Source: Lacinutrix algicola
GTDB lineage: Bacteria > Bacteroidota > Bacteroidia > Flavobacteriales > Flavobacteriaceae
DNA: 64,000 nucleotides
NCBI RefSeq assembly: GCF_001418085.1
Contig: NZ_LIQH01000032.1
Span: forward strand, 62,001-126,000
Direction of reading: 5' to 3'
The first letter of the stretch is position 1, and each line of letters begins with the position of its first letter. The position numbers and the translations under genes are program-made. Below are positions 27,688-35,186 of this stretch, in pieces. The notes beneath the pieces were generated by a model. The model saw nothing but the letters and a program-made list of their open reading frames with translations, searched no databases and was not told the origin of the DNA.

Positions 27688-28686
27688 TTAAACTAAGTAG
27701 AAGAATGTGAATACAAATACCCAAACTAAATCTACAAAGTGCCAATACAATCCTACTTTCTCTACCATTTCGTAGCTCTTACGTCTTTCGTAAGTACCAA
27801 TAATAACATTAAAGAAAACAATAACATTTAGAACAACTCCTGATAATACGTGGAAACCGTGAAATCCTGTGATAAAGAAAAAGAAATCTGCAAATAATGG
27901 AGAACCATATTCGTTTACTTTTAAGTTAGCACCATGTACTACTGCCTTACCATCAGACTTTAATTGCTTTAAAGACTCTTCACGAGATAAAATTGTTTTA
28001 TGACCGTGTTCGTTAATAATTTGATTTCTAATCAATATATTCTCGTTAGCAACTAAACCTTTATATACTTCATCTATAGAATATTCTGGAAGTGTACCTT
28101 CACTAACAAACCACAAACCTGACTTGCTTTCGTGCTGTGTTCTCTCACTGTGTGCTACTTTTGCAAAGTCTGCAATAGCGACACGCTCAAATTTTTGTTC
28201 TCCTTCTACAGTTTTGTATTCACCAAACTGAAGAATATTTCCTCCATTAGTTTGTACAGCACCATATTCTCCTTTAATAAAAGTGTTCCATTCCCAAGCT
28301 TGAGAACCAACAAATATAATACCACCAATAACTGTTAAGAACATGTACCATGTTACTTTTTTCTTATTTAAGTGATGACCTGCATCTACGGCTAACACCA
28401 TAGTTACAGATGACATAATTAATATAAACGTCATAAACGCTACATAAATCATTGGGTAATTACCATGAAAGAAAGGTACGTGAGTAAAAACTTCGTCTGC
28501 TATTGGCCAAGAATCAATAAATTTAAATCTTGAAAAACCGTAAGCAGCTAAAAATGCTGAAAATGTTAAAGCATCGGAAACGATAAAAAACCACATCATC
28601 ATTTTACCATAACTGGCTTTTAGAGGATCATTTCCGCCTCCCCAAGTTTTACCTTCTGTTCCAGTAGTTGCAACTGTAGTATTCAT
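27688..28686 (-). CDS. Cytochrome c oxidase subunit III with large loop insertion
   Basis: Protein of 332 residues, much longer than typical bacterial subunit III of the five-helix type (about 200). Membrane segments are visible near 27-50, 78-100, 112-131, 264-290 and 312-332. Motifs HHLNKKK, GSQAWEW and FITGFHGFHVLSG are family hallmarks. Residues about 140-258 form a charged soluble region placed where other subunit III proteins have a short loop between EW and TGFHG; I estimate the extra length at about 90 residues. It is followed by subunit IV and preceded by a shorter subunit III paralogue. Confidence 0.9.
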   Translation of the reverse strand: MNTTVATTGTEGKTWGGGNDPLKASYGKMMMWFFIVSDALTFSAFLAAYGFSRFKFIDSWPIADEVFTHVPFFHGNYPMIYVAFMTFILIMSSVTMVLAVDAGHHLNKKKVTWYMFLTVIGGIIFVGSQAWEWNTFIKGEYGAVQTNGGNILQFGEYKTVEGEQKFERVAIADFAKVAHSERTQHESKSGLWFVSEGTLPEYSIDEVYKGLVANENILIRNQIINEHGHKTILSREESLKQLKSDGKAVVHGANLKVNEYGSPLFADFFFFITGFHGFHVLSGVVLNVIVFFNVIIGTYERRKSYEMVEKVGLYWHFVDLVWVFVFTFFYLV

Positions 28687-28717
28687 ATAGTTGAGTTCGT
28701 TAATTTTAAATATTGGA

Positions 28718-28725
28718 CAAAAATA
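28718..28725 (-). promoter_or_regulatory. Possible -7 box (TATTTTTG) before the long subunit III gene
   Basis: Minus-strand TATTTTTG lies 32 bases upstream of the ATG at 28686, inside the 140-base gap between the two subunit III genes. No TTG is seen at -33. It would allow separate transcription of subunits III (long) and IV. Confidence 0.3.
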
Positions 28726-28826
28726 ATCATTTTCTTCTACTAAAGAAATGTTAAACTATAATTTTTGAGCCTTGTTTTAATTGATTAGTAAATTCTGTTT
28801 GTTGTATACTCCTTTATTGTTTAATT

Positions 28827-29408
28827 CTAACCTATAAAATACATTAGTAAATACAAGAATACCCACAGTATATCAATAAAATGCCAGAATGTTCCTGCCA
28901 ATTCCATACCTAACATATTATCTGCTGTATACTTTTGTTTAAAATGATTATAAATTACAACCAACAAGCAAATTAATCCTACTGCAACGTGTAGTAGGTG
29001 GAAAAATGCGATTAAAAAGATAAAAGATGCCTTAGGATCACTAGTTTCTCCGGTGAAATAATAACCAGAATCCACAAGAGCTTTGAAACCTTGAAACTGA
29101 AGAAAGATAAACACTAAACCTAATGCAAAAGTGATCAATAATAAAATTGATGTTAACTGTCTATTATTATTTTTTAAAGCGCGTTGTGCAAAAACATAAG
29201 CAATACTACTTGCTATTATTACAAAAACACTTACTAGAAACACTTGAGGCAATTCTAATCCTTTAGACCAATCTGGACGCGTTCTACTAATTATTACTGC
29301 ACTTGTTAAACCTGCAAACGACATAAATAATGCAATAAGGCCAAACCAAAGCATCATTTTTTTTGCGCGTTCGTTCTTTTCTTTTGAGGTTCCTTGGGTT
29401 AAATCCAT
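28827..29408 (-). CDS. Cytochrome c oxidase subunit III, short paralogue
   Basis: Protein of 193 residues with five membrane helices (about 20-40, 52-72, 84-104, 128-150, 170-190), the standard compact subunit III size. The segment FLIAFFHLLHVAVGLICLLVV matches the histidine-containing helix of the family, and the C-terminus FWHFIDILWVFLYLLMYF is characteristic. It starts two bases before the cyoE stop, so the two are almost certainly co-transcribed. Two subunit III genes in tandem are common in Bacteroidota oxidase clusters; which one assembles with the aa3 core is not visible from sequence. Confidence 0.9.
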   Translation of the reverse strand: MDLTQGTSKEKNERAKKMMLWFGLIALFMSFAGLTSAVIISRTRPDWSKGLELPQVFLVSVFVIIASSIAYVFAQRALKNNNRQLTSILLLITFALGLVFIFLQFQGFKALVDSGYYFTGETSDPKASFIFLIAFFHLLHVAVGLICLLVVIYNHFKQKYTADNMLGMELAGTFWHFIDILWVFLYLLMYFIG

Positions 29409-29410
29409 AA

Positions 29411-30301
29411 TTATCTAATAAATTTATCTACTACGTAAATAATTTGTATTAATGTGATATATAAAACACTAGCTAACATAAGTTGTTTCGCTGCTTTTTC
29501 TGTCATTTTTTTAAATAGCTGAATAGCATAATACAGCATAAATAAACCTAGTGCAAAAACAATTGTTGCAGCAACATAAGATAACTCTAGTTTTCCTGTT
29601 ACTCCAAAAACTGGTACAATTGAAATTAATATAGTCCAAACTGTGTACATAATTGTTTGTACAGCAGTTCCTTTATCTTGTTTTCCAGTTGGCAACATAA
29701 AGAAGCCTCCTTTTTTATAATCGTTATATAAAAACCAGCCAATTGCCCAAAAATGTGGGAACTGCCAGAAAAATTGTAATGCAAATAAAGTACCTGGCTC
29801 AATACCAAACTCATTTGTAGCAGCTACCCAACCTAACATAAAAGGGATGGCTCCTGGAATAGCACCAACAAATACGGCTATAGGCGTTTTTGTTTTTAAA
29901 GGTGTGTAAGCACAAGTGTATAAAAAGATAGAAATTGCACCAAACATTGCTGTTTGTGGATTAATATAATATAGAATACTAATACCTAAAACGGTGAAAA
30001 TAGTTGCAATAATAAATGCAGTTCGTACAGTCATACGACCAGCAGGGATAGGACGATTTTTTGTTCTGTCCATTAAAGCATCTAAGTCTTTTTCTATAAT
30101 TTGATTGTATGCGTTAGATGCACCAACCATAAAATAACCTCCTAATGCCAATAAAAAAACTGTTGTATAATTAACCTCGTCGACGCCAAGTAAATAACCC
30201 GCAACCGAAGAAAATACCACACTTAATGCTAAACGCATTTTTGTGATTTCTTTAAAATCTGAAATTAAAGAATGTTTTACTGTTGTAGTTATAGTACTCA
30301 A
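29411..30301 (-). CDS. cyoE: Protoheme IX farnesyltransferase (heme O synthase)
   Basis: UbiA-family membrane enzyme that attaches a farnesyl group to heme b to give heme O, the precursor of heme A used by the aa3 oxidase. Motifs are ITKMRLALSVVFSS at the first helix, the first Asp-rich site NAYNQIIEKDLDALMDRTKNRPIPAG, and the second site region WFLYNDYKKGGFFMLP. About nine helices are visible. No ATG precedes the conserved N-terminus. I chose the TTG at 30301 (296 residues, LSTITTTVKH); an alternative TTG at 30352 would add 17 residues. It follows the RemB-like gene by a short gap. Confidence 0.93.
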   Translation of the reverse strand: MSTITTTVKHSLISDFKEITKMRLALSVVFSSVAGYLLGVDEVNYTTVFLLALGGYFMVGASNAYNQIIEKDLDALMDRTKNRPIPAGRMTVRTAFIIATIFTVLGISILYYINPQTAMFGAISIFLYTCAYTPLKTKTPIAVFVGAIPGAIPFMLGWVAATNEFGIEPGTLFALQFFWQFPHFWAIGWFLYNDYKKGGFFMLPTGKQDKGTAVQTIMYTVWTILISIVPVFGVTGKLELSYVAATIVFALGLFMLYYAIQLFKKMTEKAAKQLMLASVLYITLIQIIYVVDKFIR

Positions 30302-30373
30302 TGTATTGCTTTGCTTACAAGGCTTTTGTTCACCTATAAAAATTTGAAGCAAAGATACGTTGTAAAGTCTATT

Positions 30374-32488
30374 CTACAAATCAAAATACCAATTAAATAA
30401 GTCTGTTCTAATTCCAAAATTAAACCAAACCGTACTATTGTTTAGTACCGACATTGTTTCTGCTTCAGGATTAAAATTTCTATAACTAATATTCGCAAAG
30501 ACTTTTAAGTTAGAAGCAGGATTTATTAAGTATCCTCCTTGAACGCTAGCATTAATTGTATTTGTTTTTATGCCTTGCCCAATTTCTACTCCAGTGTCGA
30601 AAGGTCTATCTATTTCATCTCTAAAAATATCGCCTCCGTAATTAAAGTTATCAATACCATTATTAATATCGAAACCACGAATACCGGCAATAAGTTTTGC
30701 TTCACCAAACCAACGCTTGTATCTATATCGACCTATTAAAACCAATTCTCTAAAGTTAGCTCCCCAAAGGTGTGCCATTGGTTGGTTGTTATGTGAATAA
30801 TTTAAAACTACTGTATTATGAGAATAGGTATAAGGACGTACAGCATTATACTCGGCCTGTAACATTAAATCTTTTACCTTAAAAGCATTATAATACTTTG
30901 CTCCTAATTGTAAACCGAACTTATTTTTCCAACTCCCTTCACCTCCTTTAGCATCGCTTAAAGAGAATTCATCTAATACAAATTGAGAATAAACATTAAA
31001 GTTGTCATTAATCTTATATTTTGCTGATGCTCCAACAATAGCATTTCCTGCATCTTGTCCGGTTTCAAACTCGATAGCACGATAAAAAATTATTGGATTT
31101 AGGTAGTTTATATCAAAACCTCTATCGTTTGTATTCGCCCAAATAACAGATTCGAATAAGCCTAAGTTTAAACGCTTATTAACATTCCAACTTAAATAAT
31201 GGTTGGCAATGTATTTTGTAAAGAAAGCTCCATCTTCGGTAACCTCTGCTCTTACATCCTTTAGCCATGTATAAGTATTGGTGTATTTTATTTTCCAAAA
31301 CTTAGTATTCAATTTCAAATATGGATACGGACTAGCTGCATCACTTTGAAATAACGAACGGTATCCATCACCAATAAAGTTTTTACCATGACCAAATTGC
31401 ACATTAATAAATTTTGATGGCGTGTAAGATAAATAAGCTTCAGCCACAGGATAATCGTAAGCATCATCTTTAAACTGTTTTGCAATACCTCTACCTGGAA
31501 TAATTGCTGGATCACCACCAGATGGTCTTATACTTTCAGCATATTGATTAAAATATTCGGCAAAACGTCCTTGATTCTCAAATACAGATGCTGAAAAATT
31601 AAATTTCTTTCCTAAACCTCCCTGTATATAAACACCTCTTGTATTATTGAAAGTAGAACCAAAACTAGCGTCTGTATCTTTTCCTGCTTGTAAATCGAAA
31701 ATAGGATCAACAGAAAACCAATACTCTTTTCCTTGCAATTGTACCAAATGCTCATTCCAAACTTTTTTACCTAACCAAGTTTGTTTTTCCTTTTTTAAAG
31801 CTTCGTTTTCGCTATTAAAATCGTGATAAGCAGAAACATCTTCATATATATATGGTTTAGATGCTGTATGACTATTAGTACCTACCAAATTAGTAGCGCG
31901 ATCGAACTTAGAATAATTCTCATGAGAAAATGGAATATTTAACTGACTAGCATATTCACTATTATCATATTGTTTATAATCTGCTTTTACCTTATCCATT
32001 TCTTTTTTAGCAGCAATTTCTAAAGCATTTAATTCTTGACTTTTATTTTCTTTGTCATTACTTAATGCTAAATCTTCGGTAACTACAGTCTGATTCTCTA
32101 AAGGAATTTTTAAACTAATTGAATATTGTTTATAAGTTGCATTACCATTATAAGTTGCAGGAGTTACTTTAGGAAATTTTTTAAAAACTCTAGAAGCTTC
32201 CGTTTTAAGTTCAGGGTATAAAGCGTCTACGTACATTATTTTAAAACTACCCTCTTTATCTACTTCAAATAAAATAACTACCTCTCCTATATAGTCTGCG
32301 TTTGTAACTTTTTCTGGTACGTTATAATTATTGAATAGTAAATCAAAAACTTTTGTATCAAAACATTTTTGCATGTTATCAATCGACTCTTCATTACAAG
32401 AATCGAAAATAGGTGGCTTCTCATTATCAACTTGAGCCACTGCTATAGTCTGAAAGCATAGCATCAAAATAAAAGTATAAAACTTCAT
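30374..32488 (-). CDS. remB: RemB-like outer membrane protein with N-terminal TonB-C-like domain
   Basis: Protein of 704 residues with a signal peptide (1-18, ending AVAQ). Residues about 26-132 resemble a TonB C-terminal domain (GEVVILFEVDKEGSFKIMYV, ASRVFKKFPKVTPATYNG) and align with the two TonB-type neighbours. A charged linker follows. Residues about 190-704 form a beta-rich region with alternating aromatic strands and an aromatic C-terminus (WFNFGIRTDLFNWYFDL), as in Wzi-like outer-membrane barrels. The region with YWFSVDPIFDLQAGKD and DRGFDINYLNPIIFYRAIEF fits proteins annotated as gliding motility protein RemB in flavobacteria. RemB is a mobile surface protein in Flavobacterium johnsoniae. 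The family call is moderately confident; the N-terminal domain comparison is my own reading. Confidence 0.65.
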   Translation of the reverse strand: MKFYTFILMLCFQTIAVAQVDNEKPPIFDSCNEESIDNMQKCFDTKVFDLLFNNYNVPEKVTNADYIGEVVILFEVDKEGSFKIMYVDALYPELKTEASRVFKKFPKVTPATYNGNATYKQYSISLKIPLENQTVVTEDLALSNDKENKSQELNALEIAAKKEMDKVKADYKQYDNSEYASQLNIPFSHENYSKFDRATNLVGTNSHTASKPYIYEDVSAYHDFNSENEALKKEKQTWLGKKVWNEHLVQLQGKEYWFSVDPIFDLQAGKDTDASFGSTFNNTRGVYIQGGLGKKFNFSASVFENQGRFAEYFNQYAESIRPSGGDPAIIPGRGIAKQFKDDAYDYPVAEAYLSYTPSKFINVQFGHGKNFIGDGYRSLFQSDAASPYPYLKLNTKFWKIKYTNTYTWLKDVRAEVTEDGAFFTKYIANHYLSWNVNKRLNLGLFESVIWANTNDRGFDINYLNPIIFYRAIEFETGQDAGNAIVGASAKYKINDNFNVYSQFVLDEFSLSDAKGGEGSWKNKFGLQLGAKYYNAFKVKDLMLQAEYNAVRPYTYSHNTVVLNYSHNNQPMAHLWGANFRELVLIGRYRYKRWFGEAKLIAGIRGFDINNGIDNFNYGGDIFRDEIDRPFDTGVEIGQGIKTNTINASVQGGYLINPASNLKVFANISYRNFNPEAETMSVLNNSTVWFNFGIRTDLFNWYFDL

Positions 32489-32613
32489 AGTCTATATTAC
32501 ATTTAATTTCGTCGAAAGATAATATTTTTTTCCAATGAAGAGATACCATTTAGAATTCCGTTTTTATGAGATACCTATTTAAACGGAAAGGCTATCGCAT
32601 TCTTAAAAAACAA

Positions 32614-32646
32614 AAAACCGTTACTACCATAGATAATAACGGTTTT
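32614..32646 (-). terminator. Intrinsic terminator after the first TonB-type gene
   Basis: A 10-base inverted repeat (AAAACCGTTA / TAACGGTTTT) with a 13-base loop; the minus-strand copy is followed by a T-rich stretch. It lies 19 bases past the stop codon of the 265-residue TonB-type gene. Confidence 0.7.
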
Positions 32647-32664
32647 AAATATTTTTTTTATACT

Positions 32665-33462
32665 TTATTGAATATTAAATTGAATTGGAAGCATGTATGA
32701 TACATTCACAGGTTTGTTATTATTCATTCCCGGTTTCATAGTAGGAATCTTACCAACAACTCTATTAGCCTCTTTTTCTAAAGCTAAATGATTAGCCTTT
32801 GTTTTAATAATTTCTACTTCCCCAAGCTTATTTATTTTGAAAGACACATAAATTTTTTGTTTTCCTGTTATACCTAAATCTGAAGCTATATCAACATCAA
32901 ATTTTCTTTGTACTAATTTTGATAATTTTTCAGACATACATTTTCTTCTCCCATTATTTGTTGATTCCTTCTCACAACCTGGAAAAACAGGTACCTTTTG
33001 AACAGTCATTATAGTAATTTCTGGCTCTATCTCATCAATTTTTAAACTAGGATCGTCTGTTGAAAGAACAGGTGTTTTTCCTTCTGGAACCACAACTTTT
33101 ATAATTTCTTTTAAAGTCTCCTTAAGTTTAGTTTCGTTACTAACAATTTTAATTTCTGGATCTTTAGGTTTTACCTGTGCTATTTCTTGTTTCTGCTCGG
33201 GCTTGACTTCCTTCTCGATTTCAAAATTTTCAATGTCAATCTCATAAATGCTATCATCTTCTACCGGTGTAGAATAGACATATTCTTGTGTTTCAGCAAA
33301 AGACATCTCTAATGCTCCATAACTTGCTAATAAGCATAAAATTAAGCCAACCTGAAAGTACAGCGTTGAGTTTTTTTGTAAATTAGCATCATGCTTTTGC
33401 GATTTCTGCACGTTTATTTCGTTTTGACGAACGAAATCGTGACTTTTCTTTGAATTGTTCAT
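32665..33462 (-). CDS. Energy transducer TonB-type protein, 265 residues
   Basis: Inner-membrane protein that would couple proton-motive force to outer-membrane transport. One membrane helix (about 33-55, LYFQVGLILCLLASYGAL), an acidic and lysine-rich periplasmic spacer, and a C-terminal TonB domain (about 150-265) with VPVFPGCEKE, KIYVSFKINKLGEVEI and VVGKIPTMKPGMNNNKPVNVSYMLPIQF. The spacer has few prolines compared with its neighbour. Cysteines in PGCEK and RKCMSEK are shared with the neighbour and could form a disulfide. It is flanked by terminators on both sides, so it is probably a single-gene transcript. ExbB/ExbD genes are not in this window. Confidence 0.88.
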   Translation of the reverse strand: MNNSKKSHDFVRQNEINVQKSQKHDANLQKNSTLYFQVGLILCLLASYGALEMSFAETQEYVYSTPVEDDSIYEIDIENFEIEKEVKPEQKQEIAQVKPKDPEIKIVSNETKLKETLKEIIKVVVPEGKTPVLSTDDPSLKIDEIEPEITIMTVQKVPVFPGCEKESTNNGRRKCMSEKLSKLVQRKFDVDIASDLGITGKQKIYVSFKINKLGEVEIIKTKANHLALEKEANRVVGKIPTMKPGMNNNKPVNVSYMLPIQFNIQ

Positions 33463-33520
33463 AATTATTAAAGTTTACATGTTAATATTATGAAGAAATA
33501 ACAATAAGTATACCAAAATG

Positions 33521-33553
33521 AAAAAACCCGATACAAATTTGTATCGGGTTTTT
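33521..33553 (-). terminator. Bidirectional-looking intrinsic terminator after the second TonB-type gene
   Basis: A 16-base perfect palindrome (AAAAACCCGATACAAA / TTTGTATCGGGTTTTT) with no separate loop, 27 bases past the stop codon of the 241-residue TonB-type gene. A and T runs on both sides would make it functional in either direction. Confidence 0.85.
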
Positions 33554-33579
33554 AATTTATAGTATTTAAAACTAACGAA

Positions 33580-34305
33580 TTAGTCTTGCACATTAAATGT
33601 AATAGGCAAATCGAAAGTTACTTTTACAGGCTTTCCTCTTTGCTTACCAGGCTTCATTTTTGGTATTAAACCAACAACTCTTCTAGCTTCTTTTTCTAAT
33701 CCAGGATGTGGACCACGTGTTTTAACATTTATAATGTTTCCGGCTTTGTCAATAGTAAAACGAGCATAAATACGTTGTTTACCACTTAAACCTAATTCTT
33801 GACCTAAGTCTAAATCGAATTTTTTTCTTACAATTTTATTAATTGCATCAGACATACACTTTTTCTTCTGAGCGTTATTTCCTTTCTCGCAACCAGGATA
33901 TACTGGTACACTTTCAATAACTGCAAAAGATACTTCTACATCTTCTTCTATCTCTTCTACTTCAATTTCTTCAACCTCAACAATTTCTTCTTCTTGAGTT
34001 GTCTCTGTAGATTCGATTACCGTTTCCTCTATTTCTGCTTCATCTTCAACAACATCAATAACTTCTGGAGCTGGTGGTGGCGGTGGCGGTGGTGGCGGTG
34101 GTGGTGGTGGTGCTTGATTTGTAATTGGAATTTCTTCGTCCATTTCGTCATCAACATCAATAGATCTATCTTCTACAACACGATCGTCGTATGTTTTGTA
34201 ATTGATAGCTGTATATGTTAAACCTAACATTAACAACATACCAACCGCAAAATAGAGAGAGCTATTCCTGCCTACGTTTGCTTTAGGATTTTTCTTTGTT
34301 TCCAT
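33580..34305 (-). CDS. Energy transducer TonB-type protein with polyproline tract
   Basis: Protein of 241 residues: membrane helix (about 17-34, LYFAVGMLLMLGLTYTAI), an acidic stretch, an uninterrupted run of 13 prolines (about 66-78), a Glu/Val-rich spacer, then the TonB domain (about 128-241) with VPVYPGCEKG, RIYARFTIDKAGNIINV and VVGLIPKMKPGKQRGKPVKVTF. The proline run is suited to span the periplasm. It is a clear paralogue of the TonB-type gene downstream, and the RemB-like protein carries a third, weaker copy of the same domain. It follows the vanZ-like gene by 42 bases and may be read through from gcvH. Confidence 0.9.
   Translation of the reverse strand: METKKNPKANVGRNSSLYFAVGMLLMLGLTYTAINYKTYDDRVVEDRSIDVDDEMDEEIPITNQAPPPPPPPPPPPPPAPEVIDVVEDEAEIEETVIESTETTQEEEIVEVEEIEVEEIEEDVEVSFAVIESVPVYPGCEKGNNAQKKKCMSDAINKIVRKKFDLDLGQELGLSGKQRIYARFTIDKAGNIINVKTRGPHPGLEKEARRVVGLIPKMKPGKQRGKPVKVTFDLPITFNVQD
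34072..34110. repeat. Trinucleotide repeat (TGG/CGG)n coding for polyproline
   Basis: Thirteen consecutive TGG or CGG triplets on the plus strand, read as CCA/CCG proline codons on the minus strand in the TonB-type gene. It is the most G-rich tract in this AT-rich window. Such tracts can change length by slippage in whole codons, altering spacer length without a frameshift. Confidence 0.85.
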
Positions 34306-34347
34306 TAATTTATTTATTTATGCTCTGCTAAAATAACTATTTATTTA

Positions 34348-34740
34348 TCAAAAAAGCAAGGTATTATTATTTTTTAACACGTGTTTTTTAATACTTATTA
34401 AAAGTATTGATGCAAATATCATACCTAATACATTTGCTAACACGTCTTTAAAGTCTGATTGGCGGCTTATTGTTAACCAACCTTGCAGTAACTCTATTAA
34501 GATCCCATATACCAAAGAAAACAATGTCGCAATACCTATAGCTTTATAATATTTAAAGCTATATCTATAATAAAACACTATAAACCATAATACAACTAGT
34601 ATAAAATGAGTTAAAGCGTGCATTACTTTGTCGTTTACTGATGGTAATTCTTCAACAACGTTATCCATTTTAAATAAGAATAAAGCAGATAAAGTTATAG
34701 TATAGAGAATACTCACTAAGAGACTAAACTTTTTAAGCAC
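34348..34740 (-). CDS. VanZ family membrane protein
   Basis: Protein of 130 residues with four hydrophobic segments (about 5-23, 45-63, 70-90, 104-121). Motifs [19 protein letters not shown] and [14 protein letters not shown] are VanZ-family hallmarks. The start codon is GTG at 34740 and overlaps the end of gcvH by 8 bases, indicating coupled translation. The family takes its name from a teicoplanin-resistance gene but most members, including those in this gene context, have no known role in antibiotic resistance. Confidence 0.85.
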   Translation of the reverse strand: MLKKFSLLVSILYTITLSALFLFKMDNVVEELPSVNDKVMHALTHFILVVLWFIVFYYRYSFKYYKAIGIATLFSLVYGILIELLQGWLTISRQSDFKDVLANVLGMIFASILLISIKKHVLKNNNTLLF

Positions 34741-35113
34741 TAACTAGCTCCTTATATGCTTCAGCTGAAAGCAAAGAATCTAATTGAGAAGCATCAGACA
34801 CTTTTACCTTAACCATCCAACCTTCTCCGTAAGGATCTGAATTTACTTTTTCTGGTTCATCTTCAAGAGATTCATTAAATTCTATAATCTCTCCTGAAAC
34901 TGGTAAAAATAAATCTGATACTGTTTTTACTGCTTCAACGGTACCAAATACTTCTTCTGCATCTAAAGTTTCATCAACTGTTTCTACTTCTACATAAACA
35001 ATATCACCTAATTCGCTTTGTGCAAAATCTGTAATACCAATAGTAATTACATCTCCTTCCACTTTAACCCACTCGTGATCTTTTGTATACTTTAATTCTG
35101 ATGGAATATTCAT
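34733..35113 (-). CDS. gcvH: Glycine cleavage system H protein
   Basis: Protein of 126 residues that carries lipoyl-bound aminomethyl groups between the P, T and L proteins of the glycine cleavage system. The lipoylated lysine lies in [20 protein letters not shown] (Lys63). The N-terminus [21 protein letters not shown] and the end [11 protein letters not shown] are standard, and length is normal. gcvP and gcvT are not in this window. The gene lies between sprA and the vanZ-like gene and has its own strong promoter candidate. Confidence 0.97.
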   Translation of the reverse strand: MNIPSELKYTKDHEWVKVEGDVITIGITDFAQSELGDIVYVEVETVDETLDAEEVFGTVEAVKTVSDLFLPVSGEIIEFNESLEDEPEKVNSDPYGEGWMVKVKVSDASQLDSLLSAEAYKELVSA

Positions 35114-35136
35114 TATGTTATTTTTTTAAATTTTTA

Positions 35137-35165
35137 CAAATATATTTAATTCTTTGGCTTTTCAA
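35137..35165 (-). promoter_or_regulatory. Bacteroidota-type promoter before gcvH, TTG-18-TATATTTG
   Basis: On the minus strand TTG at 35165-35163 is followed after 18 bases by TATATTTG at 35144-35137, matching both consensus elements. The inferred transcript start is about 20 bases before the gcvH ATG. This would give gcvH-vanZ-tonB expression independent of sprA. Confidence 0.6.
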
Positions 35166-35186
35166 ATAGAAAAACTTAACGATTAT

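Noticed and set aside
33994-34221. Tryptophan-rich plus-strand frame opposite the polyproline TonB gene
   Set aside because: The Trp/Arg run is the antisense of the proline codons, so it is a by-product of the triplet repeat.
34348-34740. Glycopeptide resistance determinant suggested by VanZ family membership
   Set aside because: No other van genes are nearby and the gene is embedded between gcvH and tonB; the family name alone does not imply resistance.
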